Positions 1 through 9,632 of a stretch of 64,000 bases of DNA are shown here, one piece after another (position 1 is the stretch's first letter; each line of letters begins with the position of its first letter). A program made the position numbers and the translations under genes. Origin of the DNA: Gammaproteobacteria bacterium (lineage in GTDB: Bacteria; Pseudomonadota; Gammaproteobacteria; S012-40); contig JAOUMY010000013.1 of assembly GCA_029881255.1 (NCBI GenBank), forward strand, positions 62,001-126,000, in the 5' to 3' direction. The notes beneath the pieces are model-generated. The model made no database searches. It was not told the origin of the DNA and saw nothing but the letters and a program-made list of their open reading frames with translations.

Positions 1-1820
1 CTATTCATGCGACGTGAAACATAGCCAACACAAACCGCTTCCAAATTTTCGATAGCGTCCTTAATCGCATCTGCATCGACACCGCTTCGGGTTTGCACCA
101 GCCTATCAAGCGCCTTATCTATCTGCGTACGCTCTTCCGCAGATAACAACTCATCTCCATCATCATTGAGTGCTGCTTTTAACGCTTCGATTTCACGATC
201 AGCCTCAACTTGCTGCTCTCGCAGTTTCCTCATTTCCATATCCTGCGCCGCATGATCAAAAGAGGAGCGCAGCATGGTTTCTATTTCATTCTCGCTCAAA
301 CCATAAGATGGTTTTACTTCAATATGACTCTCAACACCACTAGTCTGCTCACGGGCAGACACACTCAGAAGCCCATCAGCATCTACCTGGTAGGTAACCC
401 GAATTCTCGCAGATCCTGCTACCATTGGGGGTATGCCGCGCAACTCAAATCGAGCAAGCGAACGACAGTCTTCCGTCAGGTCACGCTCGCCCTGCAAAAC
501 ATGAACAGCCAGCGCTGTCTGTCCATCTTTAAAGGTCGTGAATTCCTGTGCGCGGGCAACTGGAATCGTCGTATTGCGGGGAATAATATGCTCGACCAGA
601 CCACCCATCGTTTCGATCCCAAGAGAAAGTGGAATTACATCAAGCAAGAGCATTTCATTGTCGGGTTTATTACCCGCCAACACATCCGCCTGGATGGACG
701 CTCCGATTGCGACCACCTTATCAGGATCTATATCCACTAATGGATCACATTCGAAAAACTCGCCTACCAGAGTTCGGACAAGCGGAACACGGGTCGAGCC
801 ACCAACCATAACGACTTCATCGACTTCACGCTTTTCTATTCCTGCATCTCGAATAGTTCGGCGGCATGCAGCAATTGTTTTCCGTACCAACGGCGCAAGC
901 AGCTCGTTCAACAAATCCCGCGTCAACACGCCTGCCCATTTAATCTCATCTTGCTCGATAGAAATTTCTGACTGAGCGTTTTCGGTCAAGGCCTCTTTTA
1001 CGCGTCGCGATTCTTCCATCAAACGACGCATCATGGAACGGCTGGCATCTTCTTTAATTCCAGCTTCACCCATAATCCACTGAGCAATAACACGATCAAA
1101 ATCGTCGCCCCCAAGTGCGCTATCACCACCTGTGGCTAAAACTTCGAACACGCCTTTGTTCAGGCGTAAAATCGAAATATCAAATGTACCGCCACCGAAA
1201 TCATAGATCGCAATAGTGCCGTCATTGCGTTTATCGAGGCCATATGCAACCGCAGCGGCGGTTGGCTCATTTAGCAATCGAAAAAGATTCAAGCCAGCAA
1301 TTCGTGCAGCATCTTTCGTCGCCTGACGTTGCGCATCGTCGAAATAGGCGGGGACGGTTATAACGACTCCACTCAGTTCGCCACCTAAGGTTTCCTCTGC
1401 ACGTAATTTTAATACTTTGAGAATTTCCGCAGACACTTCGATCGGACTGACATCACCTCGGCGCGTCTTAATACGAGGTACGCCTGCACTCTCATCCACA
1501 AACTCATAAGGCAGTTGGCTTCCCAGACTATTTAAATCGTTGGCGCTGCGTCCCATCAGGCGCTTAATGGAGCTAAGTGTATTAAGCGGATCTTTGACGG
1601 CGTGCTTAAGGCCAATTTCTCCAACAATGACGCCTTCAGAAGCATAGTGCACAACCGATGGCAGAATGTGCTTGCCCTCGCTATCCGCCAAAGTCTCCGC
1701 TACTCCGCTGCGCACACTTGCAACCAACGAATTGGTTGTACCGAGATCAATCCCCGCAGCTAATTTGTGTTGATGTGGAGCAGCCGATTGGCCAGGTTCA
1801 GAAATTTGTAATAATGCCAT
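1..1820 (-). CDS. hscA: Fe-S cluster assembly chaperone HscA (3' end outside window)
   Basis: Hsp70-class ATPase that works with HscB to move Fe-S clusters off the IscU scaffold. I translated it from the complement: it starts [11 protein letters not shown] and soon shows the Hsp70 phosphate-binding signature [12 protein letters not shown]. The last residues in the window, VGYVSRRMN, match the end of the family, where HscA has ARRMD near its C-terminus, so only about a dozen residues are missing. The ATG at 1818-1820 lies 6 bp after the hscB stop, so the two are co-transcribed as in most isc operons. A downstream fdx gene would be expected outside the window. Its normal client, IscU, has no gene in this locus, which makes the presence of an intact chaperone pair notable. 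Confidence 0.95.
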   Translation of the reverse strand, partial: MALLQISEPGQSAAPHQHKLAAGIDLGTTNSLVASVRSGVAETLADSEGKHILPSVVHYASEGVIVGEIGLKHAVKDPLNTLSSIKRLMGRSANDLNSLGSQLPYEFVDESAGVPRIKTRRGDVSPIEVSAEILKVLKLRAEETLGGELSGVVITVPAYFDDAQRQATKDAARIAGLNLFRLLNEPTAAAVAYGLDKRNDGTIAIYDFGGGTFDISILRLNKGVFEVLATGGDSALGGDDFDRVIAQWIMGEAGIKEDASRSMMRRLMEESRRVKEALTENAQSEISIEQDEIKWAGVLTRDLLNELLAPLVRKTIAACRRTIRDAGIEKREVDEVVMVGGSTRVPLVRTLVGEFFECDPLVDIDPDKVVAIGASIQADVLAGNKPDNEMLLLDVIPLSLGIETMGGLVEHIIPRNTTIPVARAQEFTTFKDGQTALAVHVLQGERDLTEDCRSLARFELRGIPPMVAGSARIRVTYQVDADGLLSVSAREQTSGVESHIEVKPSYGLSENEIETMLRSSFDHAAQDMEMRKLREQQVEADREIEALKAALNDDGDELLSAEERTQIDKALDRLVQTRSGVDADAIKDAIENLEAVCVGYVSRRMN

Positions 1821-1826
1821 TAGTAA

Positions 1827-2384
1827 TCAATCGTCCAGTTTTGATTCCACCAGTTCTGCTTCGTGCCGCAGCTTCTCAAAAAATTGCAGTTTTCTTATCG
1901 CATCCAGCATCTCTTCCACAGGCGCACCGGGAATCAACACTTCAAATTCACGCTGCAAAAAACCGTACAAACCTCGCATGTGCTTTTCGATTTCTTCAAT
2001 AACCTGCGCCGCCGCGCCATAAGGATCTTTCGTACCAGGTATGGATGCAATCGCCTCTCTTAATTCCATTTGCTGCATCAAAAACGCGCCGTCTGCGATG
2101 GTGTTTTTTTCATCATCATAGTTAACACCGTGCAATTGCAGAAGATACTTTGCTCGTGATAGCGGATGCTTGAGCGTAGTAAACGCATCATTTATCAAGG
2201 CCGCTTTTTGAACGGATAACAAACGCTCCTGTTCACTGGCGCTAGCATATCGATCAGGGTGCGTGACCTTCTGCAATTCCTGATACTTTCTGCGCAGCAT
2301 CGATAAATCCAGCTCAAATCCCACAGGAATATCGAACAACTCAAAATAATTCTGCGATATATCCATATCCGATAGTTCAGTCAT
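1827..2384 (-). CDS. hscB: Fe-S cluster co-chaperone HscB
   Basis: J-domain co-chaperone that recruits HscA to the Fe-S scaffold and stimulates its ATPase. The 185-residue product has an N-terminal J domain beginning NYFELFDIP, with the invariant HPD motif in VTHPDRYA around residues 41-43, followed by the helical scaffold-binding domain (AFLMQQMELREAI, KLQFFEKLRHEAE) as in E. coli HscB. The upstream gene is iscA (104 bp gap) and hscA follows. The start at 2384 has no clear Shine-Dalgarno; a second in-frame ATG at 2366 (MDISQNYF) is also possible and fits the E. coli N-terminus slightly better. Confidence 0.95.
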   Translation of the reverse strand: MTELSDMDISQNYFELFDIPVGFELDLSMLRRKYQELQKVTHPDRYASASEQERLLSVQKAALINDAFTTLKHPLSRAKYLLQLHGVNYDDEKNTIADGAFLMQQMELREAIASIPGTKDPYGAAAQVIEEIEKHMRGLYGFLQREFEVLIPGAPVEEMLDAIRKLQFFEKLRHEAELVESKLDD

Positions 2385-2488
2385 ATTTATATTGGCAAAA
2401 CAGGATATTCTAATAATGGGGCACGAATTGCGCCCCGAGAATACTTACTTCAGGAGACTGATTTCCTCAATCAACTGTCGTGAGGCAT

Positions 2489-2812
2489 TTATACAGTGAA
2501 GCTCTCGCCACAACCGCATTCGCCTTTTGCATTAGGATTATTAAACTTGAACCCTTCGTTCAGGCCTTCCTTCGCAAAATCCAACTCGGTTCCTTCGAGA
2601 TACAACAAGCTTTTTTTATCGACGATGATCTTTACGCCGTGGTCTTCAAAAACTTCATCGTTGTCCTCAATGGCATCAACAAACTCAATTATGTACGCCA
2701 TACCAGAGCAGCCACTGGGTTTGACACCAAGACGCAGGCCTTCACCCTTACCCCGCTTTTCCAGAAATCCAAGCACTCTGTCCGCCGCCGCTTGTGTCAT
2801 TGTTATTCCCAT
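2489..2812 (-). CDS. iscA: A-type iron-sulfur carrier IscA
   Basis: A-type carrier that delivers iron or Fe-S clusters, mainly to [4Fe-4S] targets. The 107-residue protein has the three invariant cysteines at C35 (SGCSGM) and at C99 and C101 in the C-terminal CGCG motif. It starts MGITMTQAA 12 bp after the iscS stop, with a G-rich ribosome site (AAGGGGG) in front. In the standard operon iscU sits between iscS and iscA; here nothing fits between them. ErpA is a close paralogue and cannot be fully excluded from sequence alone, but operon position favours IscA. Confidence 0.93.
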   Translation of the reverse strand: MGITMTQAAADRVLGFLEKRGKGEGLRLGVKPSGCSGMAYIIEFVDAIEDNDEVFEDHGVKIIVDKKSLLYLEGTELDFAKEGLNEGFKFNNPNAKGECGCGESFTV

Positions 2813-2824
2813 GGTACAGCCCCC

Positions 2825-4039
2825 TTAGTGTGCAGCCCACTTGATTGTGGACAGATCAATGCCGTCTTTATACATTTCCCACAATGGCGATAGCTCACGT
2901 AACTTTTCAACAGCATGACGAACTATGCCCAATGTGTAATCGATTTCCGCTTCGGTGGTAAATCTCCCGATTGTAAATCGCAATGAACTGTGTGCCAGTT
3001 CATCACTGCGACCTATTGCGCGCAAGACATACGAAGGCTCTAGACTCGCTGACGTACACGCCGAGCCAGAGGAAACCGCGATGTCCTTAAGAGACATCAT
3101 CAAGGACTCACCTTCAACATAATTGAAACTCAGATTGAGATTACCAGGGATGCGTCGCTCCAGATCTCCATTGATGTAAACTTCTTCCATGTCTTTCAAG
3201 CCATCAAGCAAACGTTGGCGCAGCTTGATCAGACGCGCGTTTTCCATTGCCATTTCTTCTTTGGCAATTCGAAAGGCCTCACCCATGCCGACAATCTGAT
3301 GCGTAGCCAGGGTTCCCGAACGCATGCCGCGCTCATGTCCACCACCGTGCATCTGCGCTTCTAAACGTACGCGAGGTTTGCGTCGCACATACAGTGCACC
3401 AATCCCCTTGGGACCATAAATTTTGTGCGCGGAAAAAGACATCAAATCCACTTTGAGTGACTGCATATCAATGGGTACTTTACCAGCGCTTTGAGCGGCA
3501 TCGACATGAAACAACACGCCCTTGCTGCGGGTCAATTCGCCGATAGCGGCTATATCCTGTATGACACCAATCTCATTGTTAACGTGCATGATAGATACAA
3601 GGATGGTGTCGTCACGAATAGCCTGGTCAAGCTTGTTCAAGTCAACTAGGCCATTGCTTTCCGGATCAAGATACGTCACCTCAAAACCTTCACGCTCTAA
3701 TTGTCTGCAGGTATCAAGCACCGCTTTGTGCTCGGTTTTGCACGTAATGATGTGCATACCCTTTTTCTGGTAAAAGTGCGCGACACCTTTAATCGCTAAA
3801 TTGTTGGACTCTGTTGCACCCGAGGTCCATACGATTTCTTTTGGATCTGCGCTTATTAATGCTGCCACTTGCTCTCTGGCATTATTGACAGCCTCATCTG
3901 CCGCCCAGCCAAAGGGATGCGAACGGGAAGCCGGGTTTCCGAAATTCTGTTCGAGGGTCAGGCATGAGCACATTTTTTCAGCAACACGTGGATCCACTGG
4001 CGTGGTTGCCGAATAGTCCAGATAAATAGGTAGTTTCAT
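2825..4039 (-). CDS. iscS: Cysteine desulfurase IscS
   Basis: PLP-dependent desulfurase that takes sulfur from cysteine as an enzyme persulfide and passes it to Fe-S assembly and tRNA thiolation. I chose the ATG at 4037-4039 ([14 protein letters not shown]) over an upstream in-frame codon because it matches the E. coli N-terminus, gives 404 residues as in E. coli IscS, and has GGAGAGG just upstream. The PLP lysine lies in [12 protein letters not shown] and the mobile active-site cysteine in [12 protein letters not shown]. The C-terminus [12 protein letters not shown], the region that docks IscU in E. coli, is well kept even though iscU is not adjacent. It follows a second desulfurase gene by 24 bp. 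Confidence 0.97.
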   Translation of the reverse strand: MKLPIYLDYSATTPVDPRVAEKMCSCLTLEQNFGNPASRSHPFGWAADEAVNNAREQVAALISADPKEIVWTSGATESNNLAIKGVAHFYQKKGMHIITCKTEHKAVLDTCRQLEREGFEVTYLDPESNGLVDLNKLDQAIRDDTILVSIMHVNNEIGVIQDIAAIGELTRSKGVLFHVDAAQSAGKVPIDMQSLKVDLMSFSAHKIYGPKGIGALYVRRKPRVRLEAQMHGGGHERGMRSGTLATHQIVGMGEAFRIAKEEMAMENARLIKLRQRLLDGLKDMEEVYINGDLERRIPGNLNLSFNYVEGESLMMSLKDIAVSSGSACTSASLEPSYVLRAIGRSDELAHSSLRFTIGRFTTEAEIDYTLGIVRHAVEKLRELSPLWEMYKDGIDLSTIKWAAH

Positions 4040-4063
4040 TTTCCTCTCCATTGTGTCGCAGGC

Positions 4064-5197
4064 CTAACAAGGCGCTACAACTGACATTCTCTTTAAATCT
4101 GTAATTACCTTTGACAAGGAATCCACGAACGCATTTATTTCTGAAAGTGTATTTTTTCTTCCTAAGCTCACTCTTATCGCGCCACGTGCTACATCTTCAT
4201 TTACACCCATTGCCAGCAAAACATGACTGGGCTTACCTGAACGCGACGAACACGCGGAGCCACTTGCAACTGCAAAACCCAATTGATCAAGTTGCATGAT
4301 CAATGTTTCGCCATCAATACCTGCGACAGCGAAAAATGTTGTGTTAGGTAACCGCTCCACCGCCTGGCAAAATACCGTTACCCCGGATATTTCTGACAAA
4401 CGACTTTCCAGTGCATCTCTGATCGCTTTGACGCTTTCCTGTTCACCGATGCGGCTTCTGGCTAATCTCGCAGCCTCACCAAAGCCAACAATAGCTGCAA
4501 TATTTTCAGTGCCGGAACGTAGCCCCTTTTCCTGGCCTCCACCATGAATCAATGGATCCAACAACAGAGACTTCTTCGCTACTAAAGCTCCTGCGCCCTT
4601 TGGGCCATACAGCTTGTGTGACGAAAGACTAATCATATCCACGCCGCTTGCCGGAAAATCGATTGTTAACTTGCCGGCCGCTTGTACTGCATCACTATGA
4701 AAAACCACCTTGTTACGCGCCGCTAGCGCGACAACATCGTTCAACACGCCAGTTTCATTATTTGCCCACATCAATGAAACCAGGCTATCCGGGGAAACAA
4801 GAGAAGAAAACGTATCAACAGAGACATTTCCCTCAGGCTCTACCGGCAACGGTTGCGATTCAGCCCAATGTTTTTCATGTACGTAACGCGCAACATCTCT
4901 TACCGAAGGATGCTCCGAGGCACCGTAATAAACATGCTTCAGCCCCATCCCTAAAACGCTTCCTTTGATGGCCAGATTATTGGCTTCTGTACCACCGCTG
5001 GTGAAAATCACCTGCGACGGGTGCGCGTTAACCAGTTCCGCTATTTGCTCGCGTGCGATGTCAAGTGCCCGGTGAGCCTCTCTAGCCAAATAGTGACTTC
5101 CCGAAGCATTTCCAAACCCTGATTTCAAATAGGGTTCCATCGCACTAAACACTTGCTCATCAATAGGGGTGGTAGCATTGTGATCGAAGTAGATCAT
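4064..5197 (-). CDS. Second cysteine desulfurase (NifS/IscS-like)
   Basis: Class V aminotransferase-fold cysteine desulfurase of 377 residues, about 27 shorter than IscS. It starts MIYFDHNATTPIDE, carries the PLP lysine in SLSSHKLYGPKGAG and the catalytic cysteine in GSACSSRSGKPSH. It lacks the IscS C-terminal SPLWEMY tail, so it probably does not dock IscU in the same way. It lies between iscR (37 bp gap) and iscS (24 bp gap) and is surely part of the isc transcript. Tandem desulfurases downstream of iscR occur in some gammaproteobacteria; the division of labour is not evident from sequence. It may be a group I enzyme that serves another acceptor. Confidence 0.92.
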   Translation of the reverse strand: MIYFDHNATTPIDEQVFSAMEPYLKSGFGNASGSHYLAREAHRALDIAREQIAELVNAHPSQVIFTSGGTEANNLAIKGSVLGMGLKHVYYGASEHPSVRDVARYVHEKHWAESQPLPVEPEGNVSVDTFSSLVSPDSLVSLMWANNETGVLNDVVALAARNKVVFHSDAVQAAGKLTIDFPASGVDMISLSSHKLYGPKGAGALVAKKSLLLDPLIHGGGQEKGLRSGTENIAAIVGFGEAARLARSRIGEQESVKAIRDALESRLSEISGVTVFCQAVERLPNTTFFAVAGIDGETLIMQLDQLGFAVASGSACSSRSGKPSHVLLAMGVNEDVARGAIRVSLGRKNTLSEINAFVDSLSKVITDLKRMSVVAPC

Positions 5198-5234
5198 CGT
5201 GCATTCCGTCCCCGCGCTTAGGCGTTTCGTTCAG

Positions 5235-5729
5235 TTACGCGGACGCATCCGCTGATGTAATATCTTCAACAGCAATGCTGGCTTCACTTGCCAATCCATC
5301 ACGCTGGCGCATGGCAACAGTCTGAACATTGCGGTTATCAACCAACTGGCCCAGGCTAATACCATTCAGAAAATCATAAATTCGGCAGCTCAAATCCTGC
5401 CACAATTCGTGAGTAAGACAGGGGTGTCCGTCCTGGCAGTTACCTTTTCCATCGCAACGCGTCACATCAATTTTTTCATCAACAGCGGTAATCACATCTG
5501 CAACCGCAATATTGTGTGCCTCTCTACTCAAGCGGTAACCGCCTCCGGGACCGCGAGCACTATCGACCAAGCCGTTTTTGCGTAACTTAGAAAACAACTG
5601 TTCGAGATAAGACAGGGAGATACCCTGACGCTTGGAAATATCTGACAATGTAATGGGACCATCTTTATAGTTGATGGCTAGATCAAGCATTGCCGTAACC
5701 GCATAACGACCTTTTGTAGTAAGTCTCAT
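5235..5729 (-). CDS. iscR: Fe-S cluster-sensing repressor IscR
   Basis: Rrf2-family winged-helix regulator that binds a [2Fe-2S] cluster and represses the isc operon when clusters are sufficient. The 164-residue protein begins [15 protein letters not shown] and has the recognition helix region [11 protein letters not shown]. Its ligand cysteines fall at C92, C98 and C104, exactly the E. coli positions. The ATG at 5727-5729 is preceded by AGGTGG. It is the first gene of the isc cluster. The C-terminal tail beyond residue 145 is longer and less conserved than needed for function. Confidence 0.96.
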   Translation of the reverse strand: MRLTTKGRYAVTAMLDLAINYKDGPITLSDISKRQGISLSYLEQLFSKLRKNGLVDSARGPGGGYRLSREAHNIAVADVITAVDEKIDVTRCDGKGNCQDGHPCLTHELWQDLSCRIYDFLNGISLGQLVDNRNVQTVAMRQRDGLASEASIAVEDITSADASA

Positions 5730-5806
5730 ATTTTTCCACCTGGTTATTTCTGTCGAAATTTAATACCTAACCATGACAATGCCCGCGACTTCCAGACACT
5801 GTCTTA

Positions 5807-5835
5807 GTTTAACGATTCCCTAGCTTTTGTGTCAA
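5807..5835 (-). promoter_or_regulatory. Candidate sigma70 promoter of the isc operon
   Basis: On the minus strand TTGACA (5830-5835) and TTAAAC (5807-5812) are separated by 17 nt, 78 bp upstream of the iscR start codon. This is the best promoter-like pair in the leader. An IscR operator is expected nearby, but I could not identify a convincing palindromic match. Confidence 0.5.
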
Positions 5836-5886
5836 GTAAATATCCTTATCCGTGCTAGGTTATTCAGAGCATGTATCACTTTGTCT

Positions 5887-6675
5887 TTACTTTATTTTTT
5901 CGTTATCTACGTCCTGCTGGGTTGCAGAATTTAATTCGCAAGACCCCAAATCAGGTAGTTTTTTATCACTTATTTCGGCGCCCATTGCCTTCATGGCCTT
6001 GCACATGCTCTCAAGACGCTCATCCATGGCATGCACATGATCTAGTATCCCGTTGACCGCATTCGCTACCGGATCCGGCATATCCTTGGTATTGCCGTAG
6101 GCGTCGAACCCCATTTTTCGGGCGATAGCCTGACGTCGTTCATCAGCAATCTGATCCGCCTTTTTCTTTTCTACTATGCGTCCGGGAACACCGACGACGG
6201 TTGCCCCATCCGGCACATCTTTGACTACGACTGAATTCGAACCAATTCGCGCACCATTTCCTATTAGTATCGGCCCCAACACCTTGGCACCTGCGCCAAC
6301 TACCACATTATCGGCCAAAGTAGGGTGTCGTTTGCCGGCATTCCAGGTCGTCCCGCCGAGTGTTACGCCGTGATAGAGCGTGCAGTCATCACCTATTTCT
6401 GCGGTTTCACCGATCACCACCCCCATGCCGTGATCGATAAAGAAACGCCGCCCAATGACGGCGCCAGGATGGATTTCAATACCGGTAAACCAGCGTGAGA
6501 AAGTCGAAATACCTCTTGCCAGCCATTTAGCCCCATGCCGCCACAACCAGTGCGCCAGACGATGAAACAGCAAGGCATGAATTCCCGGATAGGTGGTTAA
6601 CACCTCTAGCCAGTTACGTGCCGCGGGATCGCGGTCAAACACACAGGAAATATCTTCTTTTAGGCGTGAGAGCAT
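5887..6675 (-). CDS. cysE: Serine O-acetyltransferase CysE
   Basis: Transfers acetyl from acetyl-CoA to serine, the step that commits to cysteine synthesis. The 262-residue protein has the helical N-terminal domain and a left-handed beta-helix of hexapeptide repeats from about residue 65 ([11 protein letters not shown]) to 170 ([11 protein letters not shown]). The catalytic segment [17 protein letters not shown] includes the histidine-glycine motif typical of CysE. It precedes iscR in the same direction (157 bp gap), an arrangement also seen in other gammaproteobacteria and Azotobacter, linking cysteine supply to the desulfurases. The C-terminus is an extended charged helix beyond residue 190, longer than the short regulatory tail of E. 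coli CysE, so feedback control by cysteine may differ. Confidence 0.95.
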   Translation of the reverse strand: MLSRLKEDISCVFDRDPAARNWLEVLTTYPGIHALLFHRLAHWLWRHGAKWLARGISTFSRWFTGIEIHPGAVIGRRFFIDHGMGVVIGETAEIGDDCTLYHGVTLGGTTWNAGKRHPTLADNVVVGAGAKVLGPILIGNGARIGSNSVVVKDVPDGATVVGVPGRIVEKKKADQIADERRQAIARKMGFDAYGNTKDMPDPVANAVNGILDHVHAMDERLESMCKAMKAMGAEISDKKLPDLGSCELNSATQQDVDNEKIK

Positions 6676-6696
6676 ATCTTTCAGTCGACCCTATAA

Positions 6697-7476
6697 CTAT
6701 TTAGTGGGCTCATCTCGATCATTTGTCAAACCCTGGTCCTTCATCCACTGGTACTTCCGTCCACTTGCTGCCTGGAATATGCCGCGTAATATATTCACTT
6801 CGGTACGAGTCATCGCCGCCCGATTGAAAAGACGGCGTAAACGTCGTAGTAATTGCTGATATTGCCCTTTTAAAAACCCGATATCCAGTAACACGTCGTG
6901 CATATGTTGATAAAAACCCTCCATTTCTTCAATAGTCGCGGGAATATCATCAGTGGTGACGCGTTCAGAGGCAGTTGGCATTTCAGTCTGTCCACCGGCA
7001 ATAGCCAGTTCGTAGGCCAATATCTGCACCGCAGCGGCCAGATTCAAGGACTGAAAATCAGGATTAGTCGGAATATGTACCAAGGCATGACAGCAATTGA
7101 GTTCATCGTTACTCAGGCCGGAATCCTCGCGCCCAAATACCAGAGCCACCTTCTCAGTGGCGCTTGCCTCGGCTAGTTTTGCGGCGCATTCGCGTGGATT
7201 CATCACGTCGAATTGCAGACGCCTGAACCGTGCGGTGGTACCGACCACCATCGTGCAGTCAGCCAGGGCCTGCTCGAGTGTGTCGACCACCAGGGCATTA
7301 TGCAAAACATCGTCTGCCCCTGAGGCCCTCGCAGTGGCCTCACCTGAAGGGAAAACCTTTGGCTTTACCAAGGACAGTTCACTCAAGCCCATATTTTTCA
7401 TCGCGCGGGCCACACCGCCGATATTACCCGGGTGAGAGGTCTCGACGAGCACTATCCGAATATTACTGGACTGCAT
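6697..7476 (-). CDS. trmJ: tRNA (cytidine/uridine-2'-O-)-methyltransferase TrmJ
   Basis: SPOUT-class methyltransferase that 2'-O-methylates position 32 of several tRNAs using S-adenosylmethionine. The 259-residue protein opens IRIVLVETSHPGNIGGVARA, the first SPOUT motif, then VALVFGREDSGLSN (motif 2) and HIPTNPDFQSLNLAAAVQ (motif 3, knot region), with a helical C-terminal extension. The ATG at 7474-7476 follows TTGGAG. It lies upstream of cysE by 21 bp, an order common in gammaproteobacteria, and diverges from suhB. Confidence 0.95.
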   Translation of the reverse strand: MQSSNIRIVLVETSHPGNIGGVARAMKNMGLSELSLVKPKVFPSGEATARASGADDVLHNALVVDTLEQALADCTMVVGTTARFRRLQFDVMNPRECAAKLAEASATEKVALVFGREDSGLSNDELNCCHALVHIPTNPDFQSLNLAAAVQILAYELAIAGGQTEMPTASERVTTDDIPATIEEMEGFYQHMHDVLLDIGFLKGQYQQLLRRLRRLFNRAAMTRTEVNILRGIFQAASGRKYQWMKDQGLTNDRDEPTK

Positions 7477-7580
7477 TTGACTCCAACAATTTATACGACT
7501 GTTCTGGTTTGCCTTTGGCCGCTCAAACCCCTAAAATACGCGGCCCCTTGCCACCACATCCTTGTAGTCGGAGTACGCCA

Positions 7581-8360
7581 ATGCAACCAATGGTCAATAT
7601 CGCTGTCCGCGCAGCCCGTCAGGCAGGGAACGTTATTGTACGTGCTCTGGACCAAATCGACACATTGAATATCAGAGAAAAAGCCACAAATGACTTCGTC
7701 ACCGACATCGATCTACGTGCCGAGCAAGAAATCATCAAGGTCATCAAAAAGGCCTACCCTCACCATTCCATCCTTGCCGAGGAAAGTGGCACCAATCAGG
7801 GCAGTGAATTCGAGTGGATAATCGACCCACTGGATGGCACGACTAATTTTCTGCACAATTTCCCCCAGTTTGCCGTCTCTATCGCGGTCAGATACCGTGG
7901 GCGTCTGGAGCACGCTGTCGTTTACGACCCCCTACGACAGGAGATTTTCTCTGCTTCTGTTGGTGAAGGTGCGCGCTTGAATGACCGTCGCATACGGGTG
8001 ACCAGTCGCCCTAATATGAAAGGCGCGCTTCTTGGAACCGGCATCCCGTTTCGTGAAGATCAAGACCTCGAACTGTATCTGAAAACCCTGCGCGCCCTGT
8101 TGCCTGACTCCGCCGGTGTACGCCGACCAGGCTCAGCAGCACTCGACCTGGCCTATGTCGCCGCAGGTCGAATAGACGGTTTCTGGGAAATGGGTCTACA
8201 GATCTGGGATATGGCCGCAGGCATACTGCTCATCCAGGAGGCCGGCGGGATCGTGACAGACCTAAAAGGCGGCTCCGATTATTTTGAAACCGGCAACATC
8301 ATTGCTGGCGGCATGAAAGTGCAGGCAGAGATGACAAAGCGCATCAAATCAAGCCTGTAG
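7581..8360 (+). CDS. suhB: Inositol-1-monophosphatase SuhB
   Basis: Mg-dependent phosphatase that hydrolyses inositol phosphates; E. coli SuhB also acts in rRNA transcription antitermination. The 259-residue product starts MQPMVNIAVRAAR, matching the E. coli start, after GGAG. The open frame extends some 350 bp upstream, but that part overlaps trmJ on the other strand and has no family similarity. Metal-binding motifs are present: EESG, then WIIDPLDGTTNFLH (motif 1), and IWDMAAGILLIQEAGG (motif 2). It diverges from trmJ across about 100 bp that must hold both promoters. Confidence 0.96.
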   Translation: MQPMVNIAVRAARQAGNVIVRALDQIDTLNIREKATNDFVTDIDLRAEQEIIKVIKKAYPHHSILAEESGTNQGSEFEWIIDPLDGTTNFLHNFPQFAVSIAVRYRGRLEHAVVYDPLRQEIFSASVGEGARLNDRRIRVTSRPNMKGALLGTGIPFREDQDLELYLKTLRALLPDSAGVRRPGSAALDLAYVAAGRIDGFWEMGLQIWDMAAGILLIQEAGGIVTDLKGGSDYFETGNIIAGGMKVQAEMTKRIKSSL

Positions 8361-8431
8361 CGCAAGTAAGTAGCAATTAAGCTGTTCCGTATAGCCTGTG
8401 CACCAAACAATTCCAAGCTGTGGGGAAGGGC

Positions 8432-9520
8432 ATGCAGGATTATCTGTCAGACTTGTTGCGCCAGATGCGTGCATTAGGCGCGAGCGAATTATTTCTGACG
8501 AGAGGTAAGCCACCCACATTCCGTATACACGGTGTCGTTACCAATTCCAACGGTTCACCACTAACCCATACACGACTGGCGCTACTCACCCAGTCTCTTA
8601 TTCCACAATCCCATATCAACGATTTTGACACCGCCCAGGAATTGAGTTTTTCATATCGTTCTCCGACGCTCGGCCGCTACCATGTCAATCTGTTCCGTCA
8701 ACAAGACCAGTACGCGCTAGTTGTGCATGCTTTGGCTGAGCATATTCCGACTCTGGAAGAACTGGGTGCGCCTGAAGCGCTAAAAAAAATGATCAAGCTC
8801 AAACGGGGCATGATGTTCATCGCCGGTCCTGCGGGCATGGGCAAATCCACAACGTTAGCGTCGCTACTCAACTACCACAACGAAAACGTCGCCTCGCATA
8901 TCCTGACCATCGAAGATCCAATCGAATATGTTTTACCGCAGCGACTTTCCATCATTAATCAACGGGAGATCGGCCGTGACACCGCCAATTTTGAATCGGC
9001 GATGACTTGTGCATTACGTCAGTCTGCCGATATCGTCGCGACCAGCGACATTACTCATTGGCAAACGCTGGAATATGGCATACGCCTGGCTGATGCCGGA
9101 CGACTATTTCTCTCCGCGATCAATGCCAATAATGCACGTCACGCGATCGAGCGTCTGATCGGGCTTTATCCTGAGAACCAACAGGAAAATTTGTTACTGA
9201 CTCTCGCCAACCACACCAAGGCAGTGATTGCCCAGCAACTGGTCCCCACTCTGGAAGGTGGACGTATCGCCATCTACGAGTTAATGGTGGTCACACCAAG
9301 AATTGCCGACCTGATCATACGCAAGGAATTCGAAGAACTCAGTGCCGTTATCGCCCAGGGCGACACAAACGGGATGCAATCGCTGGATCAATCCCTGTAC
9401 AATCTCTACGAACAGAACGTCATTAGTGCGGAAACGGCACTGGAATATGCTTCTTCGTATCGCAACATGCGTCTGCGTATGCGAATCTCCAACGCCTCGG
9501 AAGCCACGCTCAGCCTGTAA
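8432..9520 (+). CDS. PilT/PilU-family type IV pilus ATPase with altered catalytic motifs
   Basis: Relative of PilU/PilT, hexameric ATPases that retract type IV pili. I chose the ATG at 8432 (MQDYLSDLLR); the longer reading starts at a GTG within its own ribosome site (GGGGAAGGG). The 362-residue protein has the N-terminal PAS-like domain (ELFLTRGKPPTFRIHG) and a RecA-like domain. Family motifs have changed: Walker A reads GPAGMGKST (132-140) instead of GATGSGKST, the Walker B glutamate in GEIRD is D206 in SDITH, and the His-box histidine is N231 (AINANNA). The Asp box TIEDPIEY is intact. It stands alone between suhB and a rhodanese gene. It may be an accessory, weakly active or non-hydrolysing subunit that works with an intact PilT elsewhere. 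Confidence 0.85.
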   Translation: MQDYLSDLLRQMRALGASELFLTRGKPPTFRIHGVVTNSNGSPLTHTRLALLTQSLIPQSHINDFDTAQELSFSYRSPTLGRYHVNLFRQQDQYALVVHALAEHIPTLEELGAPEALKKMIKLKRGMMFIAGPAGMGKSTTLASLLNYHNENVASHILTIEDPIEYVLPQRLSIINQREIGRDTANFESAMTCALRQSADIVATSDITHWQTLEYGIRLADAGRLFLSAINANNARHAIERLIGLYPENQQENLLLTLANHTKAVIAQQLVPTLEGGRIAIYELMVVTPRIADLIIRKEFEELSAVIAQGDTNGMQSLDQSLYNLYEQNVISAETALEYASSYRNMRLRMRISNASEATLSL

Positions 9521-9632
9521 TCAGCGCCCTGGGCATCCTCTTAAATCAGCAATTTTCGATTTGGTTTTTCGCTGCTAATGCCCGAAAGATAACTCACCTG
9601 GATTTAGCTGACTACAAGAGGAACTCCTGTCC

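Noticed and set aside
210-1000. Several plus-strand open frames inside hscA
   Set aside because: They are shadows of the HscA coding frame on the minus strand, whose translation shows clear Hsp70 motifs.
5741-5850. IscR operator in the isc leader
   Set aside because: Partial half-site likeness only (GTTAGGTAT region); no convincing full palindrome.
7230-7580. Open frame extending suhB 350 bp upstream
   Set aside because: It overlaps trmJ on the other strand and lacks similarity to SuhB; the ATG at 7581 with GGAG fits the family start.
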